Of a stretch of DNA of 64,000 nt, positions 11,995-22,977 are shown piece after piece; within the stretch, counting starts at the first letter, position 1; each line of letters opens with the position of its first letter. Under the pieces are notes generated by a model. The model saw nothing but the letters and a program-made list of their open reading frames with translations, did no database searches and was not told the DNA's origin. Position numbers and translations under genes: made by a program. The DNA lies in contig FJUW01000038.1 in the NCBI GenBank assembly GCA_900074885.1, positions 431,776 to 495,775 of the forward strand, written 5' to 3'. Source of the DNA: Rhynchosporium graminicola (lineage: Eukaryota > Ascomycota > Leotiomycetes > Helotiales > Ploettnerulaceae).

Positions 11995-12834
11995 TCAGAA
12001 CTCCTGAGAGCCATAGTTTCTTCTTCCAATCAGATCTTTCCTGGGTATCAAGCTTCGCAACAGATCTTGGGGGGAAGGCTTGGGGGGACTTTTGTATTGG
12101 TTGAGAAAATCGAGAAAAGGATGATAACCATACCATATATCTAGTCTGTTCTTCTCTCTGATTCCTTTGACGTGAGAAAATCTGGGGGCCTTTGTGCCGA
12201 GTGAGTGACACTACTAGCAAAATCGCGTTTTTATTAGAAGTCTTTCTGTCGCTATCGTCTACCTCTTGTACAAGAATGTCGAATACTGTATCCCTTTTGT
12301 CCTCATTTATGCCAAAGGTGTCTCGATATAGCAGGAAACACCTTTGAACTACTTAATTGTCAATTAGTCCTGGATCTGCAGCACATGTTGCCCTCACACA
12401 CTTCATTCTTACCTCCTAGCCACGCCTTACAGAGTAGCTAGTCCCTTCCTTCTTGCCTTCTCAAGTACAATTCTGTACTGGTATTTTCCCTCAGCAAATA
12501 GCAATCCTCTATCCGTCCAGCCAATTGTCTGCCTCAACTTCTCAATTCCAAGCTACTGGCTGGATTACATCAACATGCGATCTCTGCTATCGCCGTGCAT
12601 CTCTCCTATCCTCGCCTCTCACATGCTCTACTCCGGTCTTCCTTCCATACTTCTTCATCGAAGCTCTCAGGAGGGCATCAAGTGTCTCTCACGAGCTAGC
12701 GGAAACATTGTAGCAGTGCCCGCTGAACCTTTTGAGATCCGGGTTGCTCAGCAGGTGTTATATACGCTGCTCCGCAGTCAGCGCTATACATAGCTACTTG
12801 GGTTTTATTCTATGCTCTCTCTATACATATCTGG
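11995..12834. other. Intergenic, no gene seen
   Basis: About 0.8 kb. The overlapping ORFs at 12453-12793 on the plus strand have no recognisable motif and biased Ser/Leu composition. I see nothing that supports translation. Confidence 0.4.
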
Positions 12835-13335
12835 ACCAAAGGCAAAGACGAGAGACTCTAGGTTCAGAGTACTACATATACCGTGCAAAAGCCTCAATGG
12901 CTCGCATAGCCGCCATAAAACATTCTTCAGTCTCAGAATTACGACATCAAGCACATTATTCCTCTCAGAGATCTCCTTTTGTAGCATTCGCACGATCAAC
13001 AGCGAAAAATGGACAAGTAAGCAGCGACTCTCGAGCCGAGGAGAGCGATTATCTCCTGAGGCGAGAAGGGAGAGATATGATGGATTGCGAACGAGACTGC
13101 ATGTTTTGTTACCTGCTCGGACCAAGGCGACAGCTATGGCATGACCGACTGTTGGGGATCGTTGAAGCTTGTTTATATGAAATAGGCCGTGGATCTCGAA
13201 ATGATCAACCTTGGACGTATTCGGAGACTCATAGGAATAGAAACCCTAAGCTGGATTGATCAACAGGAAACAAAAGTACTCACTGTAGCCATTTGCTCCT
13301 GTGACGAGAACACTTTTCGGGGTTTGCCATGATCA
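12835..13335 (-). pseudogene. Decayed NAD-dependent epimerase/reductase (extended SDR type)
   Basis: On the minus strand the Rossmann start SVLVTGANGY lies at about 13283-13315, but it is out of frame with the only nearby ATG (13332). After an intron-like gap come VGHAIAVALVRAG and SLVRNPSYLSLLAS, and then in a shifted frame QEIIALLGSRVAAYL. A weaker NVLDVVI segment follows. The order matches the N-terminal third of fungal NAD(P)-binding epimerase-like proteins, but with frameshifts and no continuation. It lies in the same orientation as the other dehydrogenase relic at 9.0-9.6 kb. Confidence 0.7.
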
Positions 13336-13535
13336 TCATCCAAGTGGATATGACAGGAAATTGCCACATCAAAGGGCGTTGGTGACTTTCTCTATACTGC
13401 ACCTTTCATAATAGAAGACATGAATCTTAACTTTCATCATGTGCATTACTCAATCAAAATCTATTTTGCTTCAAACCCTGATATTCAGTCAAAAAATCTC
13501 AGCTATCTATGTCAGGCTTGACAAGAAAGCAAATT

Positions 13536-14938
13536 CTAGCAAGTGCCTCCATAGCCCCCACAGTTACCGCCCTTGTATGATCCGTTGGGACACCCTCCTA
13601 GAGCACAGATAGGGCCGTAGGAAGCCGCGAATGATTCATTTGTATATGCATATGCTGCGCGCCAAGATAATTAGCAATTACCTGGCCAGAGATATCTTTA
13701 GAGAGAAACATCTCAAGAAAATCTCGGAACATGGTGAGAGACGGAGGGCTTTCTTTTCTCTTACCTGAGCTAACGCTCCAGAACTCGCTGCCTCTATACT
13801 GTCCATAGTTGGTGGCATACTTCTGAGCCCATTCTTCAGAGTACATGGCGCAGTAGATCCCCTGCGGTTGGTTGTTCTGGCTGAGAAGATAGACAATAGC
13901 TTGATTACACACACTTGGCTTCGCTGGAGCCTTGGGAGGATGACGAGAATTGTATCCAGTCTGAGCAGTGCAGGCGGCCGTGCAAGCTGCTACTCCACCA
14001 GCGAATGTTCCGACTTGATCGAAGGAGAAGAACTTGTATCCCATGTAAGTATTCGTGTCTGTGACGGGATCGTTGGGGGCATTGATGGCACCACCAAGTT
14101 TCACAGGGCCCTTGAATCCGGACTGAGTCCCTGGTGGAGCGTCTTTGTTGTATCCATTCGAGCCAGAAATCACAATCTTGAAGCTGTCTAGGTGAGGTTA
14201 GCGAGAATCCTTTCCTGAATAGACAGCGATTGCTTACTTCTGTGTTCCCCATTGTTTTTTGCTGTGAACTTGGTTATGGGAACTCCCCACCGGACACATT
14301 TGACATTGGTCACAGAAGTTGGATTTGGGCAATCCACAGCGTTGGGCTTGATTGAAGGATCACGCTCATAGTAAAGATTGAAAGCTATACAATCTGGATG
14401 CTGATCACAGACGCTTGCGCACTCAATCGGATCGTACTTGCTGAGTGTTTTGAAGCCAAGGTACGAAGAGGTTCGACTTGAAGCTTCGAGATTTGAGAAA
14501 GCAAGACTGTATCCTTGGGGGACATTTGCCTTGGTGGCCGCGTTGATAGCATTAGTCTTGAAGAGCTCGTATGCGAGAAAAGCTTCGGGTGTGTCATCGG
14601 GACTTGGAGTTCGGTCAGTACCCAGACATGAAGAGCAGATGGAAATGCTACCTGGAGACACGAGGTCCAGTTCCAGCAGCTTCTGGTGAGCAGTCGCCAT
14701 CCCGCCTTTGCAGACCACGCTTCGGAATGGCTTGGGCCACCTCTGTTACACTTACGGCAGCAACTTGTGCAATAAATTCGGCTGAGATGGCAGCAATATT
14801 CTCAAATGGAACATCTGTTTGCGGGGTGAAGATTATTGGATCAGCAGCGCTGTCGACAAGGTCGAATTCGATTTCTTGAGGACGTGGAGCAGCAATAGCA
14901 AGAGCCGCGAAGGCCGCGAGAACGATGTTTGAACGCAT
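13536..14938 (-). CDS. Secreted Cys-rich fungal protein
   Basis: Four exons on the minus strand: 14652-14938, 14238-14602, 13765-14187 and 13536-13654. The introns are 49, 50 and 110 nt, all GT-AG, giving 397 aa. The start at 14938 was chosen because it begins a clear signal peptide (MRSNIVLAAFAALAIAA, cleavage near residue 17). The mature part has a propeptide-like acidic stretch ending in KR-x(5)-RR, and then Cys pairs spaced like PAN/apple-type modules (CASVCDQHPDC; CTAACTAQ). The tail is Gly/Cys-rich. This architecture is widespread among secreted Pezizomycotina proteins of unknown function, and a wall- or host-surface role is only inference. Fungal protein recognised by type, not by name. 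Confidence 0.85.
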
Positions 14939-17342
14939 GGCGAAGATGGAGATGTTGAGGAGATATTGACTCGGCTTTGATACTCTGGCAGAACAAGACA
15001 CGAGGTGGGATGATCATTGCTTTATAGAGATCAAGACAAGATGGAGGTATATATACTTTAGAAGGGATATTCCAAGAATAAAACATGATTCCAGTCACCG
15101 TGTTTGTAGCACACTAAAGATGCTCCAAATGTCTAGTAATTAAGTATACATGGGAAAATTCCAGGCATGTACGCCCAAACTCCAAAAATTTTGGCCAAGT
15201 CCAGAATGAGGTTATTCCCACTCAGGAAAGAGCTTTAATTTGTGGCTGCTTTCGACCTCAAAAGTCCGGGTCAGCTGAATTCATCCCTGTCTGACCCACG
15301 AGCAAGTTGACGATGAGCTTATCAAAACTTCAGAGCTGAGCAGGTGGAACGGCCTTTGACTGGGTGGAGCTAGAAGTAAGTATTGACTCGCTTGAGAAGG
15401 CTGCTAGCTTGCAGGGTATAGAAAACAAGCTAGTTCAACCAATTCTCGGACATATAACCTAGAACCCTTCCTATCCGGTACCAAAAGAGACTACGAGAGC
15501 CAAGATCAGACGCCCATCGATAGAAAATAAAAAGTGCATCTGAGATAACCGAATTTCAGGCGGGAATGTGAGACCGATGTTTATCTTACAGACAATCCGA
15601 TCGACAGATTAACAACATACAAAACTCGTATGACGAGTCGCTTACTGGCCAGAACACTTCATCGGATCTCAAATCACTTGTCACGCAGCACAAACGTCCA
15701 CTAATCTCAATTCCAAAGCAGGAACCAGGCATCAGACTCGGCGACTTGTCGCCTCGTAGGAACAATAGCCTCAATCAAATAATCCGATTGCGGCGAGAAC
15801 AAAAGCCACCGGAAAATGAGCCAAGCGGAATAGGAGTTTCTTATCGTGAGATAGAAGCTACGAAAAGCTGTTGTCTGATCTTGATCGTTGTGGAGAAAAT
15901 ATTTGCGCCTCAAATACTACTGCGTGCTTCCGGACCACAGATGCTTGTATCTCGACCTCTCTCTGTATGGGACGAGACTCTCTGCATGAGCGGACAGCTC
16001 GTTGTCCCTCTACTCGAGTATCCCTGCTTGAGCTGAACTTGTTGAATATTCGTATTCGTAGAGGGTCTCTACGCCAGTTGCAATTCGATTGACGGCGGCT
16101 ATGTCAGCCACATCCTAAACCCTAGCAAACCGGCAAATAGAGAGAAAGATAGCATATTGCTTTGTCTGTCGGTGGCTTATAGCCACAGCGCGCGCTACAT
16201 CACTATCAGCTCTATCTGTGATCGTCTTGTGACACGTGCTACCTTCATGCACCACTTGAGGATATTCGAAAGAAAGCTATCTGCTGATCTCTTGTGACCA
16301 GTTGTTCGGACCTGCGCACTGTAATTACTTGGACCAGATAGGGTATGTGCTGTGTACAACCTAAGAAATCCTCCAACTATTGTTGACAGCAGGCTTGCTC
16401 GGGTTGCGACAAGCGAGTATCGTATTGAATGAACTATTGAACCACCCAACATAGATCCGTCTGCTCCCTTACTTCCTTAGAAATCTCCGAATTTCCTTAG
16501 TATCTCAGCTCGCAAGTCCGACTAAATTCGGTGAAATTGTCTTTATTTGGTGGCGAAATCGTATCCACAATGAAAGTTCGCAGCTGACAGTTAACAAGTC
16601 TTCCGGGCTCGATCGATCCTATTTCATCAATCCAGACTCTCAGCCAGCCACGACACATGTCAAGTGTTGAAATCTTCCAAGCCTCAGCTGGCATCTCGTC
16701 GGAAGTTAAACTGAAAACAGATCCCTGCCGATCAAAGTGCACGCCAAACGCAGAACAACAATGCTTCGCTTCGCAATTCTGCAACCCTTGCTTCTTCTCT
16801 TTATTAGGAAGAAGTCCTATACGAGTAATTGGCGAGATGTGTGCTTCAACCGGCAATTTCAATATTTTCACTGACTTCTTTCCACCTCACAATACCGACG
16901 CAGCTTGGGATTCTCGGTCGTCTCCGAACCCACTCTCAAGTCAGAATAACCTCCTTACCGACCCCAGATATTTTGGTTATTGGGCCTGTTGCCCCTTGGA
17001 TGCAAGCCGCATACAATACCGCGTGAGGAGGAAGAAGTACTTCGAGGTCACTGATAATGCCGTGGGAAGGATTGTGAATGATTTGGTACACACAGAAAGG
17101 CTTGCGTATTTGAATTGACTTTTGAGTTCTCATATCTGCTCAATACTACCACAACCTCAAATATATCTCAGTCGTGTCGAATTGGTGTACCTGAACTGCT
17201 TATATTGCTGGGCTTTATCTCTGTGCATGACATGTAATGGAAGCTAGGGAAGGAAAACACGAGTTTCTTAGCGAACACCGATGACCACGTCCTTCAATGA
17301 TTCTTTAAAACAACAGCGCATACACCAATCAGCACCAGGCAT
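14939..17342. other. Long intergenic region, no gene seen
   Basis: About 2.4 kb. Its first 150 bp hold the promoter and 5' UTR of the secreted-protein gene. ORFs at 15586-16092 and 16497-17118 occur on both strands and overlap. None shows a motif, intron structure or biased codon use, so none is called. The region ends in the 3' UTR of the aminopeptidase gene. Confidence 0.45.
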
Positions 17343-20065
17343 TCAAATACAGCCAAGAAACTCCAAAGCATCTCTCACACCGCTCACGGACCGCGACACC
17401 CTCGTTGGTCCGTGTTTGTAGTACCCATTCCTCCTCAGCCAGCCGATCAGATCCTCTCGATCCCTTTCCAGCCACGCCGCTCTGATTTCAATGCCCTCAA
17501 AACACCTCTCTGCATCTGTCCCAAGCCCCTGTTATAGTTAGAGATCTATCATGAACGAGTTACACGAAAATTGGCAAACTCACATCAGAATCCATGTTCT
17601 GCAGGAATTTTCTTCCTTCTGCTATAACATCTGCTTTCGTAAGGCAGTTTAATACCATTGAGCCTACCAGCATGGCCTTTTCGAGGTTCACTCCGGGGAC
17701 CTTTTCCCAGGCACCAGATGCTATGAATCTCCACAGTGCATAGATACCCTTCCTATGTTTAGTGAGTGACTCCAGACACGACTGTATACCAACATCTGCT
17801 ATCACTTCCGGAGAGGTAGCAAGCTTGATTGTTTTCTTTATGCAAGCGATATTCTGAGAGTGACCCAAAGATCGAACAATATCTCTCCAGGTTGAGCCCG
17901 TTGAGGTTTCGAGCTTGGTGAGAAGTTTATTGAACTGGAAAATGTTAGCGCAGAAAACGCATGGGCTCCGGTCTCGAAAGAGAGTACGATTACCTGTTTC
18001 TTCCCTCCCCGCTTCAGAACGATCTCAAAGACTCCGGCACGAACATTCGGATTTAGGATTGCCGCGTCTCCATCAATGAACCTTTCAAACAAGATATCTG
18101 CCGCAGCAAATACTTTTGCATCCCCGCCCGAGTTGCCAAACAGCAGTGCCTTAAAGCGTATATCGGTCGTGGAATCCTGTTCCTCAATCCTCCCTATCCG
18201 ATAGAGACATCTACTGACTAGGATTCTATGGAAATCCATGAAAGCATTTCGAATCATCTCATCTTCAAAAAGAAGCCTTTTCGAGATCTCCCGGAGTAAC
18301 CCAACGATGGTTTTCCATACAAAGAAATTGGGTTCATCCTCGAATTTCTGCAATAGGCTCAGCAAATCTGATGTGCGTAAGTCGGAAAATCCTGCCATCG
18401 CAAGAGCCGCCGCGTCGGTAAGTATTCCAATGCGATCTTCGACAGAAAGTATTCCTTTAAAGACCTCTTCCCCCAGCTTTTGCACCCTTGCGACTGGATA
18501 GGCCACAAGATAGAATCCAGCCTGCCCCGGATTGATTTTGTAAAAGTCCAATCGCACTTTGATAGTTTTTGGCTCTGCTCCTAGTAACTCTTTGAAGTTT
18601 CCTTGGCTTGTGAGGATCTCAAGGAAGATCGGGTAGACTGTGGTGCTTTCATCTTCAGCCTTGGAAGCGGAGAATGGGGTTTGTATGACTGTGATCGTCC
18701 CATCTTCCTCACTCTCTTCAATTTCGAGTACTGGGTGCTTTGGATTCCCGGTCCAGACTTTCATCACAGCTCCAACGTCGGAACTGTTGATCTCACTGAA
18801 AATTTCCCACAAATCTTCTGGGTCCCCAGTCCCATACGCATTTTCCCGTAGAAACCGCTGTATGCCTTGCAAGAATGCAACTTTCCCAACAAAGTTCGCG
18901 AGCATTCTCAAAACACTAGCGCCTTTACCATATGTTATAGGGTCAAGAGGCGTGCCAGGTGTCTCTCCAAGGCATGACTGAAATGGCTCGAGTCAAAGGC
19001 AAGTGCTTTCTGCATCTTATCGGAGATAAATTCTTGCGAAGATGGTGAATTGAGATGCTGCTCTTGAGCCATGGTCTCTGCCCAGTCTGCCAAGGCTTCC
19101 TTTAGCCAGTATTTGTCCCAGCTTGATATACTTACCAGGTTGCCAAACCATTGGTGAGCAATTTCATGGCTTATCAATTGAGCGCAGGCTATTTTCTCTG
19201 TCTCTGTGCTATCGAGTCCGATAAACAAAGTGACCATTGACACGGTCACAAGTCCCCAGTTCTCCATGGCTCCAGTATTTCCAGGCACAGCGAGGAAATC
19301 CAATTTGTCCAACCCACAAGCATGTTTGAATGTCTGCTCGTAGAAAGCTAGTGCTCGTGCGGCAATTCCAAGAGCATATCGACAGTGCTCAATATCATAT
19401 TCTCGCGGCGCATAAGCTCTGATTGATATCCGAAATTCATGCGACTTGATCATATTGAACTCTCCTACTGCGAACGCGACTAGGTATGTCGATATTGGAG
19501 CTGTGCGGTGGAATACAACTCTCTTCTTTACACGAGGAGCATATATCGCAGTTTTGGATTCAGATTTGATGGGCATGTTCCCTAAGCATGTCAGATGGCA
19601 TGGAACAGTAAGCGATATACAGAAGGAAGATCTGAAGCATGGTTCGTCAAAGCAGGGAAAGACAGTCCTGGCATGCGTCGGCTCAAAAAACGTCGATAAC
19701 ATAGATGATCCACGCACTTCTGTTACATGTAGTCCCATTCCAGTCTTGTCGAGGAAGCCAGAAAATGTTTGGTGGACAAATAGTCGTGTGGTTATGAGGA
19801 GAGGCTGTGCGAGAACTATGGAGAAAGTCTGCAGCGTCGACTCGCCCCCTGTGTCGAGTATTTGAATCGGGTCTCCTTGTTCATCGTAGAGTGCTGTGTT
19901 CAGAATAGCAAGCTTGTGGGCATTGAGTGTTATGATTGAAGTAGGCGCAATCACCTCTACTTCAATGGTTACTGAGCCATCAAATGTTGCTGTCTCGATA
20001 TGAGGTTCGATATGTAAATCGTAGTGTTTTGGTTTCACGCCCAAGGACAGAGTCTGGATCACCAT
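17343..20065 (-). CDS. M1 family zinc aminopeptidase, frameshifted
   Basis: Exons on the minus strand: 17994-20065 (interrupted by a frame change), 17584-17934 and 17343-17528, with 59- and 55-nt introns. Together they code for about 869 residues, the usual size for cytosolic Aap1/Ape2-like enzymes, which remove N-terminal residues from peptides. The GAMEN exopeptidase motif is at residues 265-269 and the zinc site HEIAH at 300-304, with the third ligand Glu at 323 (HEXXH-X18-E). The WLNEGFA consensus reads WLKEALA here. The ATG at 20065 starts the family-like VKPKHYDL segment. Near 18935-18975 the frame shifts and about 20 nt seem missing compared with the family before the YGKGASVLRM segment. 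No intron can restore the frame. Either a recent pseudogene or a sequence error. Confidence 0.85.
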
Positions 20066-20621
20066 GACGCTGCAGAATCGGGAGGAATGTAGCTGAGAGA
20101 TAATCTTTGAGACAAGGAAACATGATTGAAAGTTGTTCATCACAAACCTCCTGGAATGGAGGGGTCTGCCACATTCCGACAAAGAATCTAGCGTTCCATT
20201 CCACGGGATAGTCTCGTAGACCTCAACGGGGAACAGTAGGAACTTTCCGTAAAAAAGAAGTGTCAGCAAATGACAATGATGGTGCTCGGAGCCTCTTATT
20301 GGAATCGAAGCTTTTTGATTCTGCACTCCTGGACATATTACGCCTCGAAAAGAAATTCAATGTCAAGGGGAAATTCTGGTCTCAGAAGTCCGAAAGGATA
20401 ACATAAGTTCACCAAAACCTGCGCATCTGTTTAGCACATCTTATGGATAACTTTGCCAAGTTAGATCAGCAGTACAGTATATGATGTATACACCCTCATC
20501 CGACCAGTGGAGAGGGACAGATTTGGAGCCTAACTCAAGATAATTACAAAAAATATGGTACGAATACAATGACTCGTCCAGCAGGTTACAATGAAAGAAA
20601 ACATAACTTCCTGGGGCGCAA
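20066..20621. other. Intergenic, no gene seen
   Basis: Promoter side of the aminopeptidase gene and 3' flank of the F-box gene. The aminopeptidase frame remains open to 20326, so a longer N-terminus is formally possible, but that part does not resemble the family. Confidence 0.45.
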
Positions 20622-22251
20622 TTACGGAGCAGCAACCAAGCCAGGAAGACTGGCTGTCGAAACGACTGATCCTTCGGACATATTGGAGTTATCGGAATCG
20701 GAAAGCTCGGAATTCGAGAAGGTGACGTAGTCGTATAACATATTAAAATTCTTCACGACAGCTGAGTTGATAGTGTCGTTATGATATTCATAGGTCCAAG
20801 GTCCTTCGGGCATCTCAAATTCGTCCTCGGAGTCCTCTTCAGACTCTTCCGGATCTCCTCGTTCTCGAACCCTCGATACCCAGCCGGTCGGATATTTAGC
20901 TGTGCGCTTTACAACAAAATCCTCGAGCGCATCTGTGACAGCTCTCTCGATGATCCATTGAGAATACAGTCTTTCGTTGTCGTCCCAAAGTCCGAAATCT
21001 TTCAGACGTACCACTCCGCCGCGATATTCGTGGAGCCCAGTAGACAGACGGAACCTTTCTAATGAAGTCCTTGCTCGAATCCGTTTGCAGAGAGACTTCA
21101 TGCTGCCAGTAAACAAGCCACATGCAAGAAATGTGACATCCTTCAGAGTATCGGACTGAGTGGACAAGAACTCAACGAAGTTATCCTCGTCGAACTCGAG
21201 GAAGTGAAATTTCACTCTTCGTAACCTCGGCATCTTTTTCGTACCCAAAAGGTGTTTTAGTGTCAGGCCGTGGTCGAATGTACTTTCTCCGCGTACGCCT
21301 GATGGTTCGATCTTGAAGTAATCGAGGGATGGCATCAATTCTAATAGCGCCACTGAGGAACCTCGCTTCAAGCACGAGTTAAGAGACATCAACCTATGTA
21401 TGTCGTCAACAGATTGATCATAACAATCTGGCATGATCCATGTGAATCCCCGGGTGCGACTGAGAACCGTCCGTGCGCAAGCCAGGTCACTTTCTCCAAG
21501 ATCCATAAAGTCCGGATGCATACTGTGGGGATAGGATCGAGAGCACGAGTCGTTTGCGCCACATATGTCGAGAAAATCGAGTTGCAATCCAGCTGCATGT
21601 CCGGCTCGGAATAGATATTTCAGTTGTATATTGCCACAATCGCTGAAACGGCATGCATTGTTCCCACTGAGGTAATCGAATCCTTCCGGGTCGGTTTGGT
21701 AGTGTAGACCAAGTTGATCGAATCCGTGGCTCTTGGGGTTGCTTCCATCTGGGTGACCGGGAAACCCAACTATGACACAGCTCAGGAAAGGCAAGCCCCG
21801 GAAAGCATCAGTGAGCAGCTTCAATCCGCGTCCGGAGGCTTCCAGTCGTTTTTGGGCCTTGATGAATCTATTGATGTGCCGCTTGCTTTTATGATCCCAT
21901 CCGCAACAGACTTCCCCATCAACCATATGATCCCATCCTACCCATCCATTTGTAGTATCTACAGGTAGAAGCTCCAAGCCAATGCGAAGGGTTTCTACAT
22001 GTTCGCGGAGATGTGGCCGCATCGCGATCTGTAATAGCCTTCAGCGTGTTAGTGTCTCGTCTTCATATACAAAGACTTTGGGTGATTTACATATTGATAC
22101 TATCCTCTTGAATAAACATAGATACATGTCTGAAGAGGCTTGGTGCCGCCTCTTGTGCAAGGCATCTGCAAACAAGGCGAAGAGCTTTCAGCGAGACCTT
22201 GTCGAGATACTTGATGATCTCGCTGCTCAATTCCACAGGGAGTCGTTCCAT
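20622..22251 (-). CDS. F-box protein
   Basis: Two exons on the minus strand, 22091-22251 and 20622-22038, are joined across a 52-nt GT-AG intron with a CTAAC branch site, giving 525 aa. The first exon encodes an F-box right at the N-terminus: LPVELSSEIIKYLDKVSLKALRLVCR, about residues 4-29. In the family this segment binds Skp1 and brings targets to an SCF ubiquitin ligase. The rest is typical of large fungal F-box families, with Leu-rich segments of no clear repeat period and an acidic Glu/Asp/Ser-rich stretch at about 430-450. The substrate is unknown. The F-box lies entirely upstream of the intron, so an annotation made from the long frame alone would miss it. Confidence 0.87.
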
Positions 22252-22977
22252 CGTGCTTTATAAGTACTTGGCGAATAGCTCTGAGCTATGTCATGTGTAG
22301 AATGAGAGGGATTCCGCGTATATTGTTGGAGGTCTAGCAGGGGAATGAGGAAATGAGATTGCATATTCAATCGCGACTCCATCAGTGTACATGTTGAGGG
22401 ACGCGTTGAACTTATTTGGTGACCTCGGACCGACCAATGACGTGTCGTAGGTGGCGGCCCGAGGCGGGTCAAATCTGTGCCCGGGCCTGGTAAGACCATG
22501 GAATTGACTGCAGATGATGCGACATATCTATCGATTCAATTTTCGAGCAAGCAATTTTGAGTCAAATATTGTTTTCTGGTAAATTGCATGAATGCCGCGA
22601 CTTTGATAGGCATCAGCACGAGTTCCCGAATGCCATGCCATGGCCAGGCTATTGAAAGATACGTCTCATGGCAGCAGACCAGGAAATTCTACTCGATAAA
22701 AAAGTAGTCATTACCATGGAGAACTGATAAGCGTTTCATACCGAATGGCTTTGAATGATGCTATGGCGGCTACTAAATAGTCTCGACGCAAGAAGTACAA
22801 TTAAGCGAATCGGTCATTTTTCATGTTTGGACGGAAAATGAATTAAGCTACAGACTGTATGTCAAGGACCATGATATGCTTTCGCTCGTATCCTTCTTCG
22901 TAGCACCAGACTCTCTAAACCCAAACTATCCGTAAAACATAGTGCAATCGAGTTTTCAGCACTTTTGACATGCTCGT
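22252..22977. other. Intergenic, no gene seen
   Basis: About 0.7 kb between the F-box gene start and the permease 3' end. It holds the F-box promoter. The minus-strand ORF at 22227-22499 overlaps the F-box start region and has no recognised content. Confidence 0.45.

Noticed and set aside
12453..13259. Plus-strand ORFs of up to 175 codons
   Set aside because: They are antisense to, or next to, the epimerase relic and show no coding signs.
16657..17118. 153-codon ORF on the plus strand
   Set aside because: No domain, no homologous feel, and overlapping frames on the minus strand are as long. Kept as non-coding.
19110..19140. GTAAGT donor-like site inside the aminopeptidase as an explanation for the frameshift
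   Set aside because: Splicing there would remove the segment with the third zinc ligand, which is well preserved.
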